Shown: positions 26,283 through 35,896, numbered from the stretch's first letter. The stretch: DNA of 64,000 nt from Salipiger aestuarii (GCF_003259905.1 NZ_QLMG01000011.1:1-64000), one strand, 5' to 3'. Made by a program: numbers and translations. Notes: a model not told the origin generated them from the letters alone.

Positions 26283-27188
26283 TCAGATCGACGCGCGGTA
26301 GATCTTGTCGATATTGCTGCCCAGCAGCGCGTTGAAATCATCGTCGGACTGCTTTTTCGACAGACCTTCGGCAAGGGCGCGGCTGAACGAGGCGATCATC
26401 TTGGGCTGTTTGGACAGACGTTCGCAGGCGTCATCGGTCTTGTACCCGCCCGACAGCGCAACGACGCGCACGCACCGCGGGTGATCGGCCAGATCGTCAT
26501 ACAGCCCGGCGACGGTCGGAATGGTAAGCTTGATCATCACGTCTTCGCCCTCGGCCAACTGGTCCAGATGCGCCATGAGTTCAGCCCTCAGAATCTCTTC
26601 GGCTTCGGCCTTGGTGGGCGAATTGATGTCGACCTCGGGTTCCATGATCGGCACCATTCCGGCGGCGATCACCATCTTGCCGACCTCGACCTGCTGGTCG
26701 ACGATGGCCTTGATCCCGGCGGCGTTCGCCTCGTGGATGACCGAACGTTCCTTGGTTCCGAAAATCCCGAAATCCTGCGCCGCCTCGGTCAGCAGCGCCT
26801 CCAGCCCCGGCATCGGTTTCATCATCTGCACGCCATCGGCCTTATCCGCCAGGCCCTTGTCGATCTTCAGAAACGGCACAACGCCGCGCTTTTCCCAAAG
26901 ATACTGCGCGGTGGGCAGGCCCTCGATCTCGGCGCGCATGGTGCGTTCGAACAGGATCGCGCCCAGTACTTTTTGATCTGTGAAATCGGGGGCGGTGATG
27001 ATCCGCGTGCGCATCTTGTGGATCTCGCCGTACATCTCGGCTTCGCCCGCGTATTCGCTTTCCTCGACGCCATATTGCAGCAGCGCTTTTGGGGTCGATC
27101 CGCCCGACTGGTCAAGTGCGGCGATGAACCCCTTGCCGGTGTGCATCTGCTCTTTCTGCTTTGCGAAAACGGCCTTGTCCTGAGCCAT
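26283..27188 (-). CDS. fba: Class I fructose-bisphosphate aldolase
   Basis: A 301-residue Schiff-base aldolase that splits fructose 1,6-bisphosphate into dihydroxyacetone phosphate and glyceraldehyde 3-phosphate, or runs in reverse in gluconeogenesis. GKGFIAALDQSGGSTPKAL near the N-terminus and LSGGYKTDDAC near residue 247 fit the prokaryotic class I family; a conserved lysine in this family forms the Schiff base, so no metal is needed. The ATG at 27188 has GAGAGGGA upstream; an in-frame ATG 10 codons earlier is less likely. Class I enzymes of this type occur widely in Rhodobacterales. It is a single-gene transcript with its own terminator. Confidence 0.88.
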   Translation of the reverse strand: MAQDKAVFAKQKEQMHTGKGFIAALDQSGGSTPKALLQYGVEESEYAGEAEMYGEIHKMRTRIITAPDFTDQKVLGAILFERTMRAEIEGLPTAQYLWEKRGVVPFLKIDKGLADKADGVQMMKPMPGLEALLTEAAQDFGIFGTKERSVIHEANAAGIKAIVDQQVEVGKMVIAAGMVPIMEPEVDINSPTKAEAEEILRAELMAHLDQLAEGEDVMIKLTIPTVAGLYDDLADHPRCVRVVALSGGYKTDDACERLSKQPKMIASFSRALAEGLSKKQSDDDFNALLGSNIDKIYRASI

Positions 27189-27276
27189 GAAGATCCCTCT
27201 CCCATGAGAAAATGTCATTCTTGAAAGGCTTAGACCAAGCGTTCGGGGATGGGTAGCATCCAGATCAAGTTTAACG

Positions 27277-28629
27277 CTAACGCCGGTCGACTTTCAGCAC
27301 GATGCCGCCGCGCGAGCGCACGGTCAGAAAGGCGACCGGCTCGGGCACCGTTTCGGGAAATGCCGAAATACGCAGATCGCGCAGCAGCAGCGACAGTAGC
27401 AGCGGCCCCTCGACCATGGCAAAGCCCGCCCCCGTGCAGACGCGCGGACCCGACGAGAACGGCATATAGGCATCGCGGGCGCATTGCCGCCCGTTTTCGG
27501 TGCCCCAGCGCGCCGGGTCAAATTCGTCAGGGCGATCCCACAGCCGTTCGTGCCGGTGCTGATGCCAGGGGCTAAGCACGATCTGCGCACCCCTGGGCAC
27601 ATCCCTGCCCCTGAACCGTTCGGGGCAGCGGGTTTCGCGCACCATCATCGGCACCGGCGGATACAGCCGCAGCGTTTCGCGAAACACATCGCGCGACACC
27701 CTGAGCCTGGCCATGTCGGCAAAGTCGGGACTGTCGCCAAGCTGGCGCGCCTCATCCGCGACGGCCGTCTGCCAGTCGGGATGGGTGGCCAGCAGATACA
27801 GCGCCCAGGCCAGCGCAGACGCACTGGTTTCATGTCCCGCCAGAAAGAAGATCGCGACCTGATCGACCATCTCGGCGGTCGAAAAGGTTGCGCCGGTTTC
27901 AGGGTCGCGCGTGGTCATGATCTTGGTCGCCAGATCGTCCGGGGCGCTGCCCGAAGCGATTTCGGCGCGGCGACGTTCGGTCAGTTCAGTGATAAGCGCG
28001 CGGATGCGTCGCGCCGCCGCTTTGGTTTGCCTGCGATGGAACCGGGGCAGCCAGCGCGGCAACGGCAGGAAAGCGGCCAGGTTCAGGATCGGCTGGCTGC
28101 GCTGATAGGTCTTGAATTCATGGAACACCGCCGAGGCGATCTGGTCCTCGATCGGAAGCGAGAACAGCGTGCGAAAGATGATGTCGGCGGCGGCATGGCT
28201 GGTCTGTTCCTCGATCTCGACGGTGTCGCCGACACGCGCCGCCAGACGGGAGCGCGCCGCCTGGCTTGCCGCCCACATCGCGGGATAGGTTTCGCGCAGC
28301 CGCCCGCCCTCGAAGGCGGGGTCGATGATGCGCCGTTGCCGCAGCCAGGTGTCGCCATTGGTCAGAAACACCGACTCGCCGAGCAACGGGCGCAGCCCTT
28401 CGGCGATGCGCGAGGATTTGGGAAAATCCATCGGGCGGTCCTTCAGCACGGTCTTGACCAGATCGGGCTGATTGATCAGGTAACTGCGAAAGAACGGCGT
28501 GCGGAACTCCGCCATCCACGCGCGGTACAGCCGCGCCGGTTGCGCCGACAGGATGTCCTGGCGAAACAGCCTGAGGTACCGAAAAAGCGACGCACGACCA
28601 GACCGCGAGGGGGGCTTGGGCGGGATCAC
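27277..28629 (-). CDS. Cytochrome P450
   Basis: A 450-residue heme monooxygenase. All core motifs are visible: the I-helix oxygen-binding FFLAGHETSASAL, the K-helix ETLRLYPP, and the heme loop FSSGPRVCTGAGF with the thiolate ligand C398. The glycine two before the usual arginine is kept, but the loop begins FSSG rather than FGGG. It is soluble, without a membrane anchor. The substrate is unknown; no ferredoxin or reductase is nearby. The GTG start at 28629 overlaps the stop of the preceding hydrolase gene by 4 bp, so the two products probably act together. Confidence 0.92.
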   Translation of the reverse strand: MIPPKPPSRSGRASLFRYLRLFRQDILSAQPARLYRAWMAEFRTPFFRSYLINQPDLVKTVLKDRPMDFPKSSRIAEGLRPLLGESVFLTNGDTWLRQRRIIDPAFEGGRLRETYPAMWAASQAARSRLAARVGDTVEIEEQTSHAAADIIFRTLFSLPIEDQIASAVFHEFKTYQRSQPILNLAAFLPLPRWLPRFHRRQTKAAARRIRALITELTERRRAEIASGSAPDDLATKIMTTRDPETGATFSTAEMVDQVAIFFLAGHETSASALAWALYLLATHPDWQTAVADEARQLGDSPDFADMARLRVSRDVFRETLRLYPPVPMMVRETRCPERFRGRDVPRGAQIVLSPWHQHRHERLWDRPDEFDPARWGTENGRQCARDAYMPFSSGPRVCTGAGFAMVEGPLLLSLLLRDLRISAFPETVPEPVAFLTVRSRGGIVLKVDRR

Positions 28630-29864
28630 GGGCGCACCGACGTGAACTTGCTGGCCGCCACGTCGATGCGGCTGGCCGACGGCGGCCGGCCCGCATAGCG
28701 CGTCGCCAGCGACAGCGGCCCGGCCGTGATGCGGAAATAATCGTAATCGAGCGGCCGGTCAAAGGCGCAAAGATACTGGAAATGCAAGCGAAAAAAGCGC
28801 CAGCGCAACCTGGCCCATGTTTCTGGGGTAAGGGATTTGGTGAATTGCGCCGAAAACACCAGCGGCCAGCGCTTGTCATCCGGCGCAACGCCGCTGACCG
28901 CGACCGGATCGCACAAGGCAAAGGCACAGCCATCGCCCGGCGCGGTCACATCCACCCAGGTCAGATCGCCGCACGCCGACAGCCAGGCCAGATCCGCCCG
29001 CAACCGCCAGGCGCCGCGCAGGAAGGACACCATCGGCACCACCTGCCCCAGGCTCAGGAACGCCAGCCGCGGTCCCCCCTTCGGCATCCGCCCCGCGCGC
29101 AGCACATCCGCCAGAATCGACACCGCCAGATGCGCGCCAGAACTATGTCCGACCACCAGCACCTCGTCGACATCCTGCGTCAGCGCCTGCGCGACGGTGT
29201 CGGCAAACTGCGCCATGCGCTGTTCCAGAGGGGGCGGATTGGCCCCCCTGGACTGCGCCGAATAGGCGTAGTCATGCATCAGGTAATATGCGTAGAATTT
29301 GCCGTCCCTGGCCTTGAACCACCGCAGGACTGCCACCGTGAGCGCGCCCCAGACAAGCGCCCCGATCAGCGTCGCGCCCCAGCCGATCCACGGCGCGCTC
29401 AGCCCGATGAGCGCAAAACCTGCCCCACCGGCGGCAAGCGCCAGCACCAGCTGCAGGATCAGCGCGCCCACCGGATAAAGCGCCGCGATCACCGGCCCCT
29501 TGCGCAGACGCATCAGGCGGCGCAGCGCGCCGGTGACGATGTATTCCCAGGATGTGCGCAGCAATTGCAGATAGGTCGCCGCAATGGTGTTCGACATGCT
29601 GCCGCGCACGATGTCGGACCAGACCAGAACCTCGACCTCGGCATGGGTGGTTGCGCCGTCCTGAACGCTGTCCACCTGCCAGCCATAGGCGCCGCCGCCG
29701 GTCTTGGGGCTGAGCGTGATGTCATAGCCAGAAATCGCCGCCTGCGCTGCGGCTTCCTTGCGATAAAGCTCGCGATAGCGGCGCGGGTGAATCGGATCGT
29801 AGCCGGGGATGTAGAACACCCGCCGCCGCCTGACCTCTTGCGTGTGTGAATCCGTGTCGACCAT
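28626..29864 (-). CDS. Membrane-anchored alpha/beta hydrolase-like protein
   Basis: A 412-residue protein not assigned to a named family. The N-terminal segment VFYIPGYDPIHPRRYRELY resembles the start of an alpha/beta hydrolase fold (a GY oxyanion turn), two hydrophobic helices span about residues 125-175, and VVGHSSGAHLAVSIL (about 242-256) holds a GxSxG nucleophile. The fold is thus interrupted by a membrane hairpin. The gene is translationally coupled (GTGA) to the P450 downstream, which suggests a shared pathway such as lipid or hydrocarbon processing; that is inference. Confidence 0.6.
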   Translation of the reverse strand: MVDTDSHTQEVRRRRVFYIPGYDPIHPRRYRELYRKEAAAQAAISGYDITLSPKTGGGAYGWQVDSVQDGATTHAEVEVLVWSDIVRGSMSNTIAATYLQLLRTSWEYIVTGALRRLMRLRKGPVIAALYPVGALILQLVLALAAGGAGFALIGLSAPWIGWGATLIGALVWGALTVAVLRWFKARDGKFYAYYLMHDYAYSAQSRGANPPPLEQRMAQFADTVAQALTQDVDEVLVVGHSSGAHLAVSILADVLRAGRMPKGGPRLAFLSLGQVVPMVSFLRGAWRLRADLAWLSACGDLTWVDVTAPGDGCAFALCDPVAVSGVAPDDKRWPLVFSAQFTKSLTPETWARLRWRFFRLHFQYLCAFDRPLDYDYFRITAGPLSLATRYAGRPPSASRIDVAASKFTSVRP

Positions 29865-29947
29865 GCCTGCCCCAGCTTGTCCCAGCCTGTCGCGAGTCTG
29901 ACCCTAACGGATCACAAGGGCAAGAGAGCGGCGCGCGCCTGGCGCGA

Positions 29948-30700
29948 TCAGCCCAGTTCGGCAAGTCCTGGAAAGGTGTCCAGCAACCAGAAGGAAAACG
30001 CCGAAAACGCGCCGGTCAGCAACGCCAATCCGACGGCGATCAGCAGCAAGCCCATGGCCTTTTCGATGAGGCCCATGTGCCGCTTGATCCGGTTCATCAG
30101 CCCCATCGCACGGCTGAGAAAGACCGCCGCCAACAAAAAGGGCAGCCCAAGACCGATGGCGTACACCCCCAAAAGCGCGGTCCCGCGGGCGATTGACGCT
30201 TCGGACGCCGCCAGCGACAGGATGGCGCCAAGTTGCGGCCCGATGCAGGGCGTCCAGCCAAAGGCGAAGGCGAGGCCCAGGATATAGGCGCCAAAGGCCG
30301 ACCCACCGCTTTCGCCGGTCTCGATCCGTGCCTCTCGATCAAGGAACGGGATTCGAAAGACATGCAGGAAATGCAGCCCGAAAACGATCACCACGACACC
30401 GGAAATCCGTGCCATAAGCACCTGGTTTTGCAAAAAGAACATGCCAAGCCAGGATGCCGTGAACCCCAGCAGCACGAAAACCGTGCTCAGCCCGAGCACA
30501 AAGAACAGCGCCGTGACAAAGGCCCGCATCCGCGCACGTCCCCCCGCCTGCATCTCCGACAGGCTGACCCCCGACATGAAGGCCAGATAGGGCGGCACGA
30601 TGGGCAGCACACAGGGGCTGAGAAACGAGATGACGCCAGCGGCGAGCGCCACGAGCATCGCCGGCGCGAGGCTGGCATCTATGAGGTCGATTCCGAACAT
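29948..30700 (-). CDS. ccdA: Cytochrome c biogenesis protein CcdA
   Basis: A 250-residue membrane protein with six helices that passes reducing power from cytoplasmic thioredoxin to periplasmic heme-handling thioredoxins. The paired cysteines are in ISFLSPCVLPIVPPYLAF (helix 1) and FGWTPCIGPQLGAIL (helix 4), exactly the CcdA/DsbD beta-domain pattern. Its product is needed to keep the CxxCH cysteines of c-type cytochromes reduced. It stands alone between the hydrolase gene and the rne terminator, with only a weak ribosome site before the ATG at 30700. Confidence 0.92.
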   Translation of the reverse strand: MFGIDLIDASLAPAMLVALAAGVISFLSPCVLPIVPPYLAFMSGVSLSEMQAGGRARMRAFVTALFFVLGLSTVFVLLGFTASWLGMFFLQNQVLMARISGVVVIVFGLHFLHVFRIPFLDREARIETGESGGSAFGAYILGLAFAFGWTPCIGPQLGAILSLAASEASIARGTALLGVYAIGLGLPFLLAAVFLSRAMGLMNRIKRHMGLIEKAMGLLLIAVGLALLTGAFSAFSFWLLDTFPGLAELG

Positions 30701-30880
30701 GTCGCATGGGTAGAATATATTGCGCGTCCGGTCACGCGCGGAACTGTCACATCAGCGTGGACCATCGTTTTGTGTCGGCATCGGGCCAGACCGGAGCCTG
30801 GCGCGGCCCCGACGAGCGCGATGCACGGCGCGCGGGCTTGCCATTCTCAGGCGCGCGAACCGTAAGGGGCGGCACGAAAA

Positions 30881-30905
30881 AACGCCCCGGAGATACCGGG
30901 GCGTT
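30881..30905 (-). terminator. Intrinsic terminator of rne
   Basis: A 10-bp stem (AACGCCCCGG with CCGGGGCGTT) followed on the minus strand by TTTT, 31 bp after the rne stop codon. Confidence 0.85.
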
Positions 30906-30935
30906 CAGGGTCACTGACCGGATCAAGGGCTGCAA

Positions 30936-33836
30936 TCAGCCGCCCTGAGACCACCAGCCACGCCGCTTGGGTTTGTCCGCCTCGCCAACCGCATCGGTTT
31001 CGGCAGCTTCGGCCTCGGGCGCGCCCTGAGGTTCGCTCGGCGTCTGGCGATCCGGCTCTGTCGTGGCCGAAACGGCAGGCGCGTCCGCCGGTGCGGGGGC
31101 GTTGGCCGCGGGGTGTTCGACCACATGCACTGGTTCTGGCTGAACGGGCTCGGGCGGAACGGGCTGGGACTGAACGGGCTGGGACTGAACGGGTTCGGCG
31201 GCCTGTTCGTCGGGCGCGGGCTCTGGCGATGCCGCGGGTTCGGGCGCGACCTCCTCGGGCCGGGCCGCAACTTCGGCGGTGTCGACAACCGGTTCCGCGA
31301 CCTCGGCGACCGGCTGTTGCGGCGCTTCGGACGCGGCTTCAACCTCAGGCTGTTCGGCGACAGGCTGTTCGGCAGCCGGTTCCGACGCCTCGATCCCGGC
31401 AGCGGACTCAACCGCGGCCTCGGTCGACAATGCCTGTTCGGGGGACGCCGTCTCATCCGCGACCTTGGGCTTGCGGGTGCGCGACCGGCGGCTACGGGTG
31501 CGCTTGGGCTTGGTCTCTTCGGTCTCGCCCGTGGCCTCCTCTGCGGTGTTGTCCGCGCCATTTGCAGCGTCGTCCGCCCCGGCAGCCGGTTCGGCAGCTG
31601 TTTCACCAGGCGTGCCCGCATCCGCGGACGCGTCCTCGAACTCGTCGCCGGTCTCATCCGAGCCGTTTTCTTTGCTCTTGGAGCGCGAGCGGCGGCGGCG
31701 GCGGCGGCGCTTCCTGGGCTTTCCGTCCTCATCCGTATCGGAGTCGGTCTCGGGGGACGGCGCGGGCGCTGCCTGCGTTTCCTCCTCGGTCTCGGTTTCG
31801 ATGTCGTCCTCGGTGGTATCGAAATCCTCGTCGATGTCATCCATCAGCGTGGTGTCGACCGAAACCACGGGGGCCACGATCTCGGGGACGGTGCGCGTCG
31901 CGGTCTTGAATTTCTCCATCGAGAAATCCGGAGACACCAGATGCACGTCACCCTCGATACGCACGGACATGCCGTAGCGCGCCTCGATCATCGCGATATG
32001 TTCGCGCTTCTGGTTCATCAGATAGTTGGCGATGCTGACCGGACATTTCAGCAGAACTTCGCGCGACCGGCCGCGGGTGCCTTCCTCTTCGACCTGGCGC
32101 AGGATGTTCAGCGCCATGTTGTCATCGGATCGCACAAGGCCGGTGCCGTGGCAGGCGTGGCAGGGCTGGGTCGTCGCCTCGATCATGCCGGGGCGCAAAC
32201 GCTGGCGCGACATTTCCAGCAGGCCAAACCCGGAGATCCGGCCGACCTGGATGCGGGCGCGGTCTGTCTTGAGCTTGTCCTTGATCTTTTTCTCGACGGC
32301 GGTGTTGTTCTTGCGCTCGTCCATGTCGATGAAGTCGATGACGATCAGACCGGCAAGGTCGCGCAGACGCAGCTGGCGCGCCACTTCTTCGGCAGCCTCA
32401 AGGTTGGTCTTGAGCGCGGTTTCCTCGATCGAGCCTTCCTTGGTGGCCCGGCCCGAGTTGACGTCGATCGCCACGAGCGCCTCGGTCACACCGATGACGA
32501 TATAGCCGCCGGATTTCAACTGAACCGTCGGGTTGAACATCGAGCTGAGGTAGCTTTCCACCTGATAGCGGGCAAAAAGCGGCATGGTTTCAGCGTATTG
32601 CTTCACGTTCTTCGCGTGGGACGGCATGATCATTTTCATGAAGTCCTTGGCGATGCGATAGCCCTTTTCGCCCTCGACATGCACCTCGTCGATCTCGCGG
32701 TTGTAAAGGTCGCGGATCGAACGCTTTATCAGGTCGCCTTCTTCATAGATCTTGGCGGGCGCGATGGATTTCAGCGTCAGTTCGCGGATCTGTTCCCACA
32801 GGCGCTGAAGGTATTCGTAATCGCGCTTGATCTCGGTCTTGGTCCGCTTGGCGCCGGCGGTGCGGATGATAAGACCCGCGCCCCTGGGCACGTCGATTTC
32901 GGTCGCGATCTGCTTGAGCTTGGAGCGGTCGGCGGCGTTGGTGATCTTGCGCGAGATGCCGCCGCCACGGGCGGTGTTGGGCATCAGAACGCAGTAGCGC
33001 CCCGCAAGCGACAGGTAAGTGGTCAGCGCGGCGCCCTTGTTGCCGCGTTCTTCCTTGACGACCTGCACAAGCAGGATCTGCCGCACCTTGACGACTTCCT
33101 GAATCTTGTACTTGCGCGGCCGGGGCTTGCGCTTGGGCCGGATGTCTTCCTCGGTGTCGTCATCGGCGACGGATTCGATGCTGTCATCGTCGTGTGCGTC
33201 GCCGTTGTCATCGTCGCCGCCATCGTCATCGTCCGTGTCGTCGTCGGTTTGGTCATCGGATCCGGCATCGTCGATGCCCGGTGCTGTGACCTCGGCCGCG
33301 TCCTGAACCGGCGCGGTCGGAACGGTCGCGACATCCTCGTGGCCGGTCGCGGCCATCGGTTCGGTCGCGTCCCCAGCTTCGGCCCCCTCATCGAGGTCTA
33401 TGGTTTCCATCCCCGAAATCTCGGAGACCTCGGCGCTGGCAATCTTGTCGTCGGCGTTGGTCTTTTCCGCCTTGGTGCGCGACCGCGACCGGCGCGAGCG
33501 CGAACTGCGCTTGGGCTTTTCCTCTTCTTCCGCGTCCGCCTCGGCGGCAAGCGCGGCCTCTTCTTCCATCAGCGCCTTACGGTCGGCGACGGGGATCTGG
33601 TAGTAATCGGGGTGAATTTCCGAAAACGCCAGAAATCCGTGGCGGTTGCCGCCGTAATCGACAAATGCCGCCTGAAGCGACGGCTCTACCCGCGTGACTT
33701 TCGCGAGATAGATATTGCCGGCAAGCTGGCGCTTGTTTTCCGATTCGAAGTCGAATTCCTCGACCTTGTTTCCGTCGACCACCACGACGCGGGTTTCCTC
33801 CGCGTGGGTGGCGTCGATGAGCATCTTCTTGGCCAT
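30936..33836 (-). CDS. rne: Ribonuclease E
   Basis: A 966-residue endoribonuclease, the core of the RNA degradosome. The S1 RNA-binding domain starts at about residue 35 and is split by an acidic and SR-rich insert at about 95-245, as in other alphaproteobacterial RNase E. The catalytic DNase I-like part carries IDVNSGRATKEGS and VIDFIDM with the metal-binding aspartates, and the zinc link is CHACHGTG. The C-terminal about 280 residues are disordered, rich in E, P, A and V with arginine patches (KRRRRRRRSRS), the scaffold for partner proteins. Start ATG 33836 preferred over one five codons upstream. Confidence 0.93.
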   Translation of the reverse strand: MAKKMLIDATHAEETRVVVVDGNKVEEFDFESENKRQLAGNIYLAKVTRVEPSLQAAFVDYGGNRHGFLAFSEIHPDYYQIPVADRKALMEEEAALAAEADAEEEEKPKRSSRSRRSRSRTKAEKTNADDKIASAEVSEISGMETIDLDEGAEAGDATEPMAATGHEDVATVPTAPVQDAAEVTAPGIDDAGSDDQTDDDTDDDDGGDDDNGDAHDDDSIESVADDDTEEDIRPKRKPRPRKYKIQEVVKVRQILLVQVVKEERGNKGAALTTYLSLAGRYCVLMPNTARGGGISRKITNAADRSKLKQIATEIDVPRGAGLIIRTAGAKRTKTEIKRDYEYLQRLWEQIRELTLKSIAPAKIYEEGDLIKRSIRDLYNREIDEVHVEGEKGYRIAKDFMKMIMPSHAKNVKQYAETMPLFARYQVESYLSSMFNPTVQLKSGGYIVIGVTEALVAIDVNSGRATKEGSIEETALKTNLEAAEEVARQLRLRDLAGLIVIDFIDMDERKNNTAVEKKIKDKLKTDRARIQVGRISGFGLLEMSRQRLRPGMIEATTQPCHACHGTGLVRSDDNMALNILRQVEEEGTRGRSREVLLKCPVSIANYLMNQKREHIAMIEARYGMSVRIEGDVHLVSPDFSMEKFKTATRTVPEIVAPVVSVDTTLMDDIDEDFDTTEDDIETETEEETQAAPAPSPETDSDTDEDGKPRKRRRRRRRSRSKSKENGSDETGDEFEDASADAGTPGETAAEPAAGADDAANGADNTAEEATGETEETKPKRTRSRRSRTRKPKVADETASPEQALSTEAAVESAAGIEASEPAAEQPVAEQPEVEAASEAPQQPVAEVAEPVVDTAEVAARPEEVAPEPAASPEPAPDEQAAEPVQSQPVQSQPVPPEPVQPEPVHVVEHPAANAPAPADAPAVSATTEPDRQTPSEPQGAPEAEAAETDAVGEADKPKRRGWWSQGG

Positions 33837-34365
33837 GTTGTCCGTCTGCACGGCGCAAGCGCCCCCGACCTGCCCGTAGGCGGTTTCAGCGGTGTCGCGG
33901 CGTGGCTTGTCTGGGCGAGTTGCGGCGCGCAGGCACGGGAAGGCGATACGCCTTCACCCGGGTGCCTCAACTGCGTCGCACGCTTCATCGCGTTTCTTCT
34001 CCGACGCATGTCCGCCTGTCCCGTTTCCGGTCAGGGCGCCTGCGCCTGTTTGCGGCCCGCCGCCGGAAAGGCGGGTCGGGCGGTCTTCGGTTGGCCTTGC
34101 GGCCCGATCGGTCTGCGACGGCTTCCTTGATGGGGACGCGGCGGCGCAGCGAAACTTTCAGGGTCGATGCGGGTGCAAAGACCTCTCTTGCAGCATAGGG
34201 GATGGGGTGTGGAAAAGACAACAAGCAATGTGGCGCCCCGCCGGGCACTGACGCGACTTTCTTCGCCTCAGGCGCGAAAGCCATGCAACCTGCATTGCCC
34301 TGCCCGCGTTTGGCCCCCAAGCGCCGCAAGACCGGCAGCGGACAACGACCACAAAGGAGCACGAC
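33837..34365. other. Long rne leader and divergent promoter region, no gene
   Basis: This is 529 bp between the divergent rne and OsmC-family genes. ORFs across it are shadows of GC-rich sequence. In other bacteria rne mRNA has a long structured leader through which RNase E controls its own level; the same is plausible here but no specific fold was verified. A CAAAGGAG ribosome site for the OsmC-family gene is at its right end. Confidence 0.5.
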
Positions 34366-34791
34366 ATGATCGATAAAAAGGGATCGGCGCACTGGAAGGG
34401 CGGCCTCAAGGACGGGACCGGCACGATTTCAACCGGCTCCGGTGCGCTTGATGGCGTCAACTACGGGTTCAACAAGCGGTTCGAAGGCGCAGCGGGGTCC
34501 AACCCCGAAGAACTGATCGCCGCGGCACATGCGAGCTGCTTTTCCATGGCGCTGAGCATGATCCTGGGCGACGCGGGATTGACCGCGGACGACATTTCGA
34601 CCGAAGCGACCGTGTCGCTTGAACAGAAAGACGACGGGTTCGCGGTGACCAAAAGCCACCTGGTGGTGCGTGCCACGGTTCCCAACGCCTCCGAACAGGA
34701 GTTCGCCGATGCGGCCAACGCAGCCAAGGCGAACTGCCCGATTTCCAAACTGCTGAACGCGGAAATCACCATGGAGGCAACGCTCGGCTAG
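34366..34791 (+). CDS. OsmC-family peroxiredoxin
   Basis: A 141-residue OsmC/Ohr-fold protein that reduces organic hydroperoxides. The two reactive cysteines are in AAHASCFSMALSMI (about residue 58) and AKANCPISKLLNAE (about residue 125), spaced as in OsmC. GAAGSNPEELIAAA just before the first cysteine is the family hallmark. It is a stand-alone cytoplasmic enzyme with a CAAAGGAG ribosome site and a terminator behind it, and could be stress-induced. OsmC is more likely than OhrA from the N-terminal WKGGLKDGTGTIS motif. Confidence 0.9.
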   Translation: MIDKKGSAHWKGGLKDGTGTISTGSGALDGVNYGFNKRFEGAAGSNPEELIAAAHASCFSMALSMILGDAGLTADDISTEATVSLEQKDDGFAVTKSHLVVRATVPNASEQEFADAANAAKANCPISKLLNAEITMEATLG

Positions 34792-34807
34792 GCCGAAACC
34801 TGTCTGC

Positions 34808-34838
34808 CGGCGTCCGGGATCGCCGGGCGCCGCATTTT
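34808..34838. terminator. Intrinsic terminator after the OsmC-family gene
   Basis: CGGCGTCCGG pairs with CCGGGCGCCG (one G-U pair) and is followed by CATTTTT. It separates the OsmC-family gene from the convergent dehydrogenase gene. Confidence 0.75.
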
Positions 34839-34852
34839 TATGCGCGCGCCGG

Positions 34853-35725
34853 TCAGCCGAACGCCCTGAGCCGTTTCAGCAAGCTTGATGTGTCCCAACG
34901 CCCGCCACCCATCTGCTGCACGTCCTTGTAGAACTGATCGACCAGCGCGGTGACCGGCAACGAGGCGCCGCTCTCTTCGGCCGTGGCAAGACAGATCGCA
35001 AGATCCTTGCGCATCCAGTCTACTGCAAACCCATGTTCGAACTCGTCCGCCAGCATGGTCTCGGAGCGGTTGACCATCTGCCACGATCCCGCAGCGCCAC
35101 CGCCGATCACCTCGACGACCGCGCGCGCGTCGATGCCCGCCTTTTCAGCAAAGGCCAGCCCTTCGGACAGCCCCTGTACCAGCCCGGCGATGCAGATCTG
35201 ATTGACGCTTTTGGCAATCTGCCCGGCGCCGCTGTCGCCAATCCGCCGGAAAAGCTTGGAATAGGCGGCAATCATCGGCGCGGCAGCGTCGCAGTGCGAC
35301 TGGTCACCGCCGCACATCACCACGAGCTGGCCGTTTTCCGCGCCCGCCTGCCCGCCGGACACTGGCGCATCGACAAACCCCTTGTCCTGCTCGGCCGCGA
35401 TGGCGTGCAATTCGCGCGTGACCATCGGGCTGACGGTGGTGTGATCGACAAAGACCGCACCGCCCGACATCCCCGCAAAGGCGCCGTCCGCCCCAAGGCA
35501 AACGTTGCGCAGATCGTCGTCGTTGCCGACGCAGGCCATGACGAAATCTGCCCCCTGCGCGGCCTCGCACGGGGTCGATGCCGCCCTGCCGCCGTGCTGC
35601 GCGGTCCATCTTCCGGCCTTGGCCGCGGTGCGATTGTAAACGGTGACCTCGTGCCCCGCAGCGATCAGATGTCCCGCCATGGGGTACCCCATGACCCCAA
35701 GCCCCAGAAATGCGCATTTCGACAT
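34853..35725 (-). CDS. 3-hydroxyisobutyrate dehydrogenase-family oxidoreductase
   Basis: A 290-residue NAD(P)-dependent beta-hydroxyacid dehydrogenase. The N-terminal Rossmann motif FLGLGVMGYPMAGHLIAAGHEVTVYNRT binds the nucleotide; NRT suggests NADP. VDAPVSGGQAGAENGQL is the substrate loop, and the catalytic lysine is in GAGQIAKSVNQICIAG (about residue 170). Possible substrates include 3-hydroxyisobutyrate (valine breakdown), tartronate semialdehyde or related acids; the sequence alone does not decide. It is a single gene, divergent from the penicillin acylase gene by 171 bp. Confidence 0.85.
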   Translation of the reverse strand: MSKCAFLGLGVMGYPMAGHLIAAGHEVTVYNRTAAKAGRWTAQHGGRAASTPCEAAQGADFVMACVGNDDDLRNVCLGADGAFAGMSGGAVFVDHTTVSPMVTRELHAIAAEQDKGFVDAPVSGGQAGAENGQLVVMCGGDQSHCDAAAPMIAAYSKLFRRIGDSGAGQIAKSVNQICIAGLVQGLSEGLAFAEKAGIDARAVVEVIGGGAAGSWQMVNRSETMLADEFEHGFAVDWMRKDLAICLATAEESGASLPVTALVDQFYKDVQQMGGGRWDTSSLLKRLRAFG

Positions 35726-35896
35726 GGTTCAATCTCCCGTTATCGCGGATGTCGCGCGGACCTTCGCCGCTGGACCGGGCCTTGGCAAGGGGGCGGCGAG
35801 GCGGTAATCCCCGGAGCCATGGTCCGTATCAGGGCGCTGACGACACCGGATCAGGGCGCAGGCGACACCGGGCCGGGGACAAGGGGCAACGACCGC

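Noticed and set aside
25559-26335. A repeat-containing protein encoded through the 27-bp array
   Set aside because: The rest of the frame is antisense to the EF-hand gene and not protein-like, and there is no ribosome site.
31113-34130. A 1005-codon plus-strand frame opposite rne
   Set aside because: RNase E is unmistakable on the minus strand; the plus frame is a low-complexity shadow of its acidic and SR-rich repeats.
35033-35896. 288-codon upstream extension of the penicillin acylase
   Set aside because: It is antisense to the 3-hydroxyisobutyrate dehydrogenase gene; the true start with membrane segment is at 35897.
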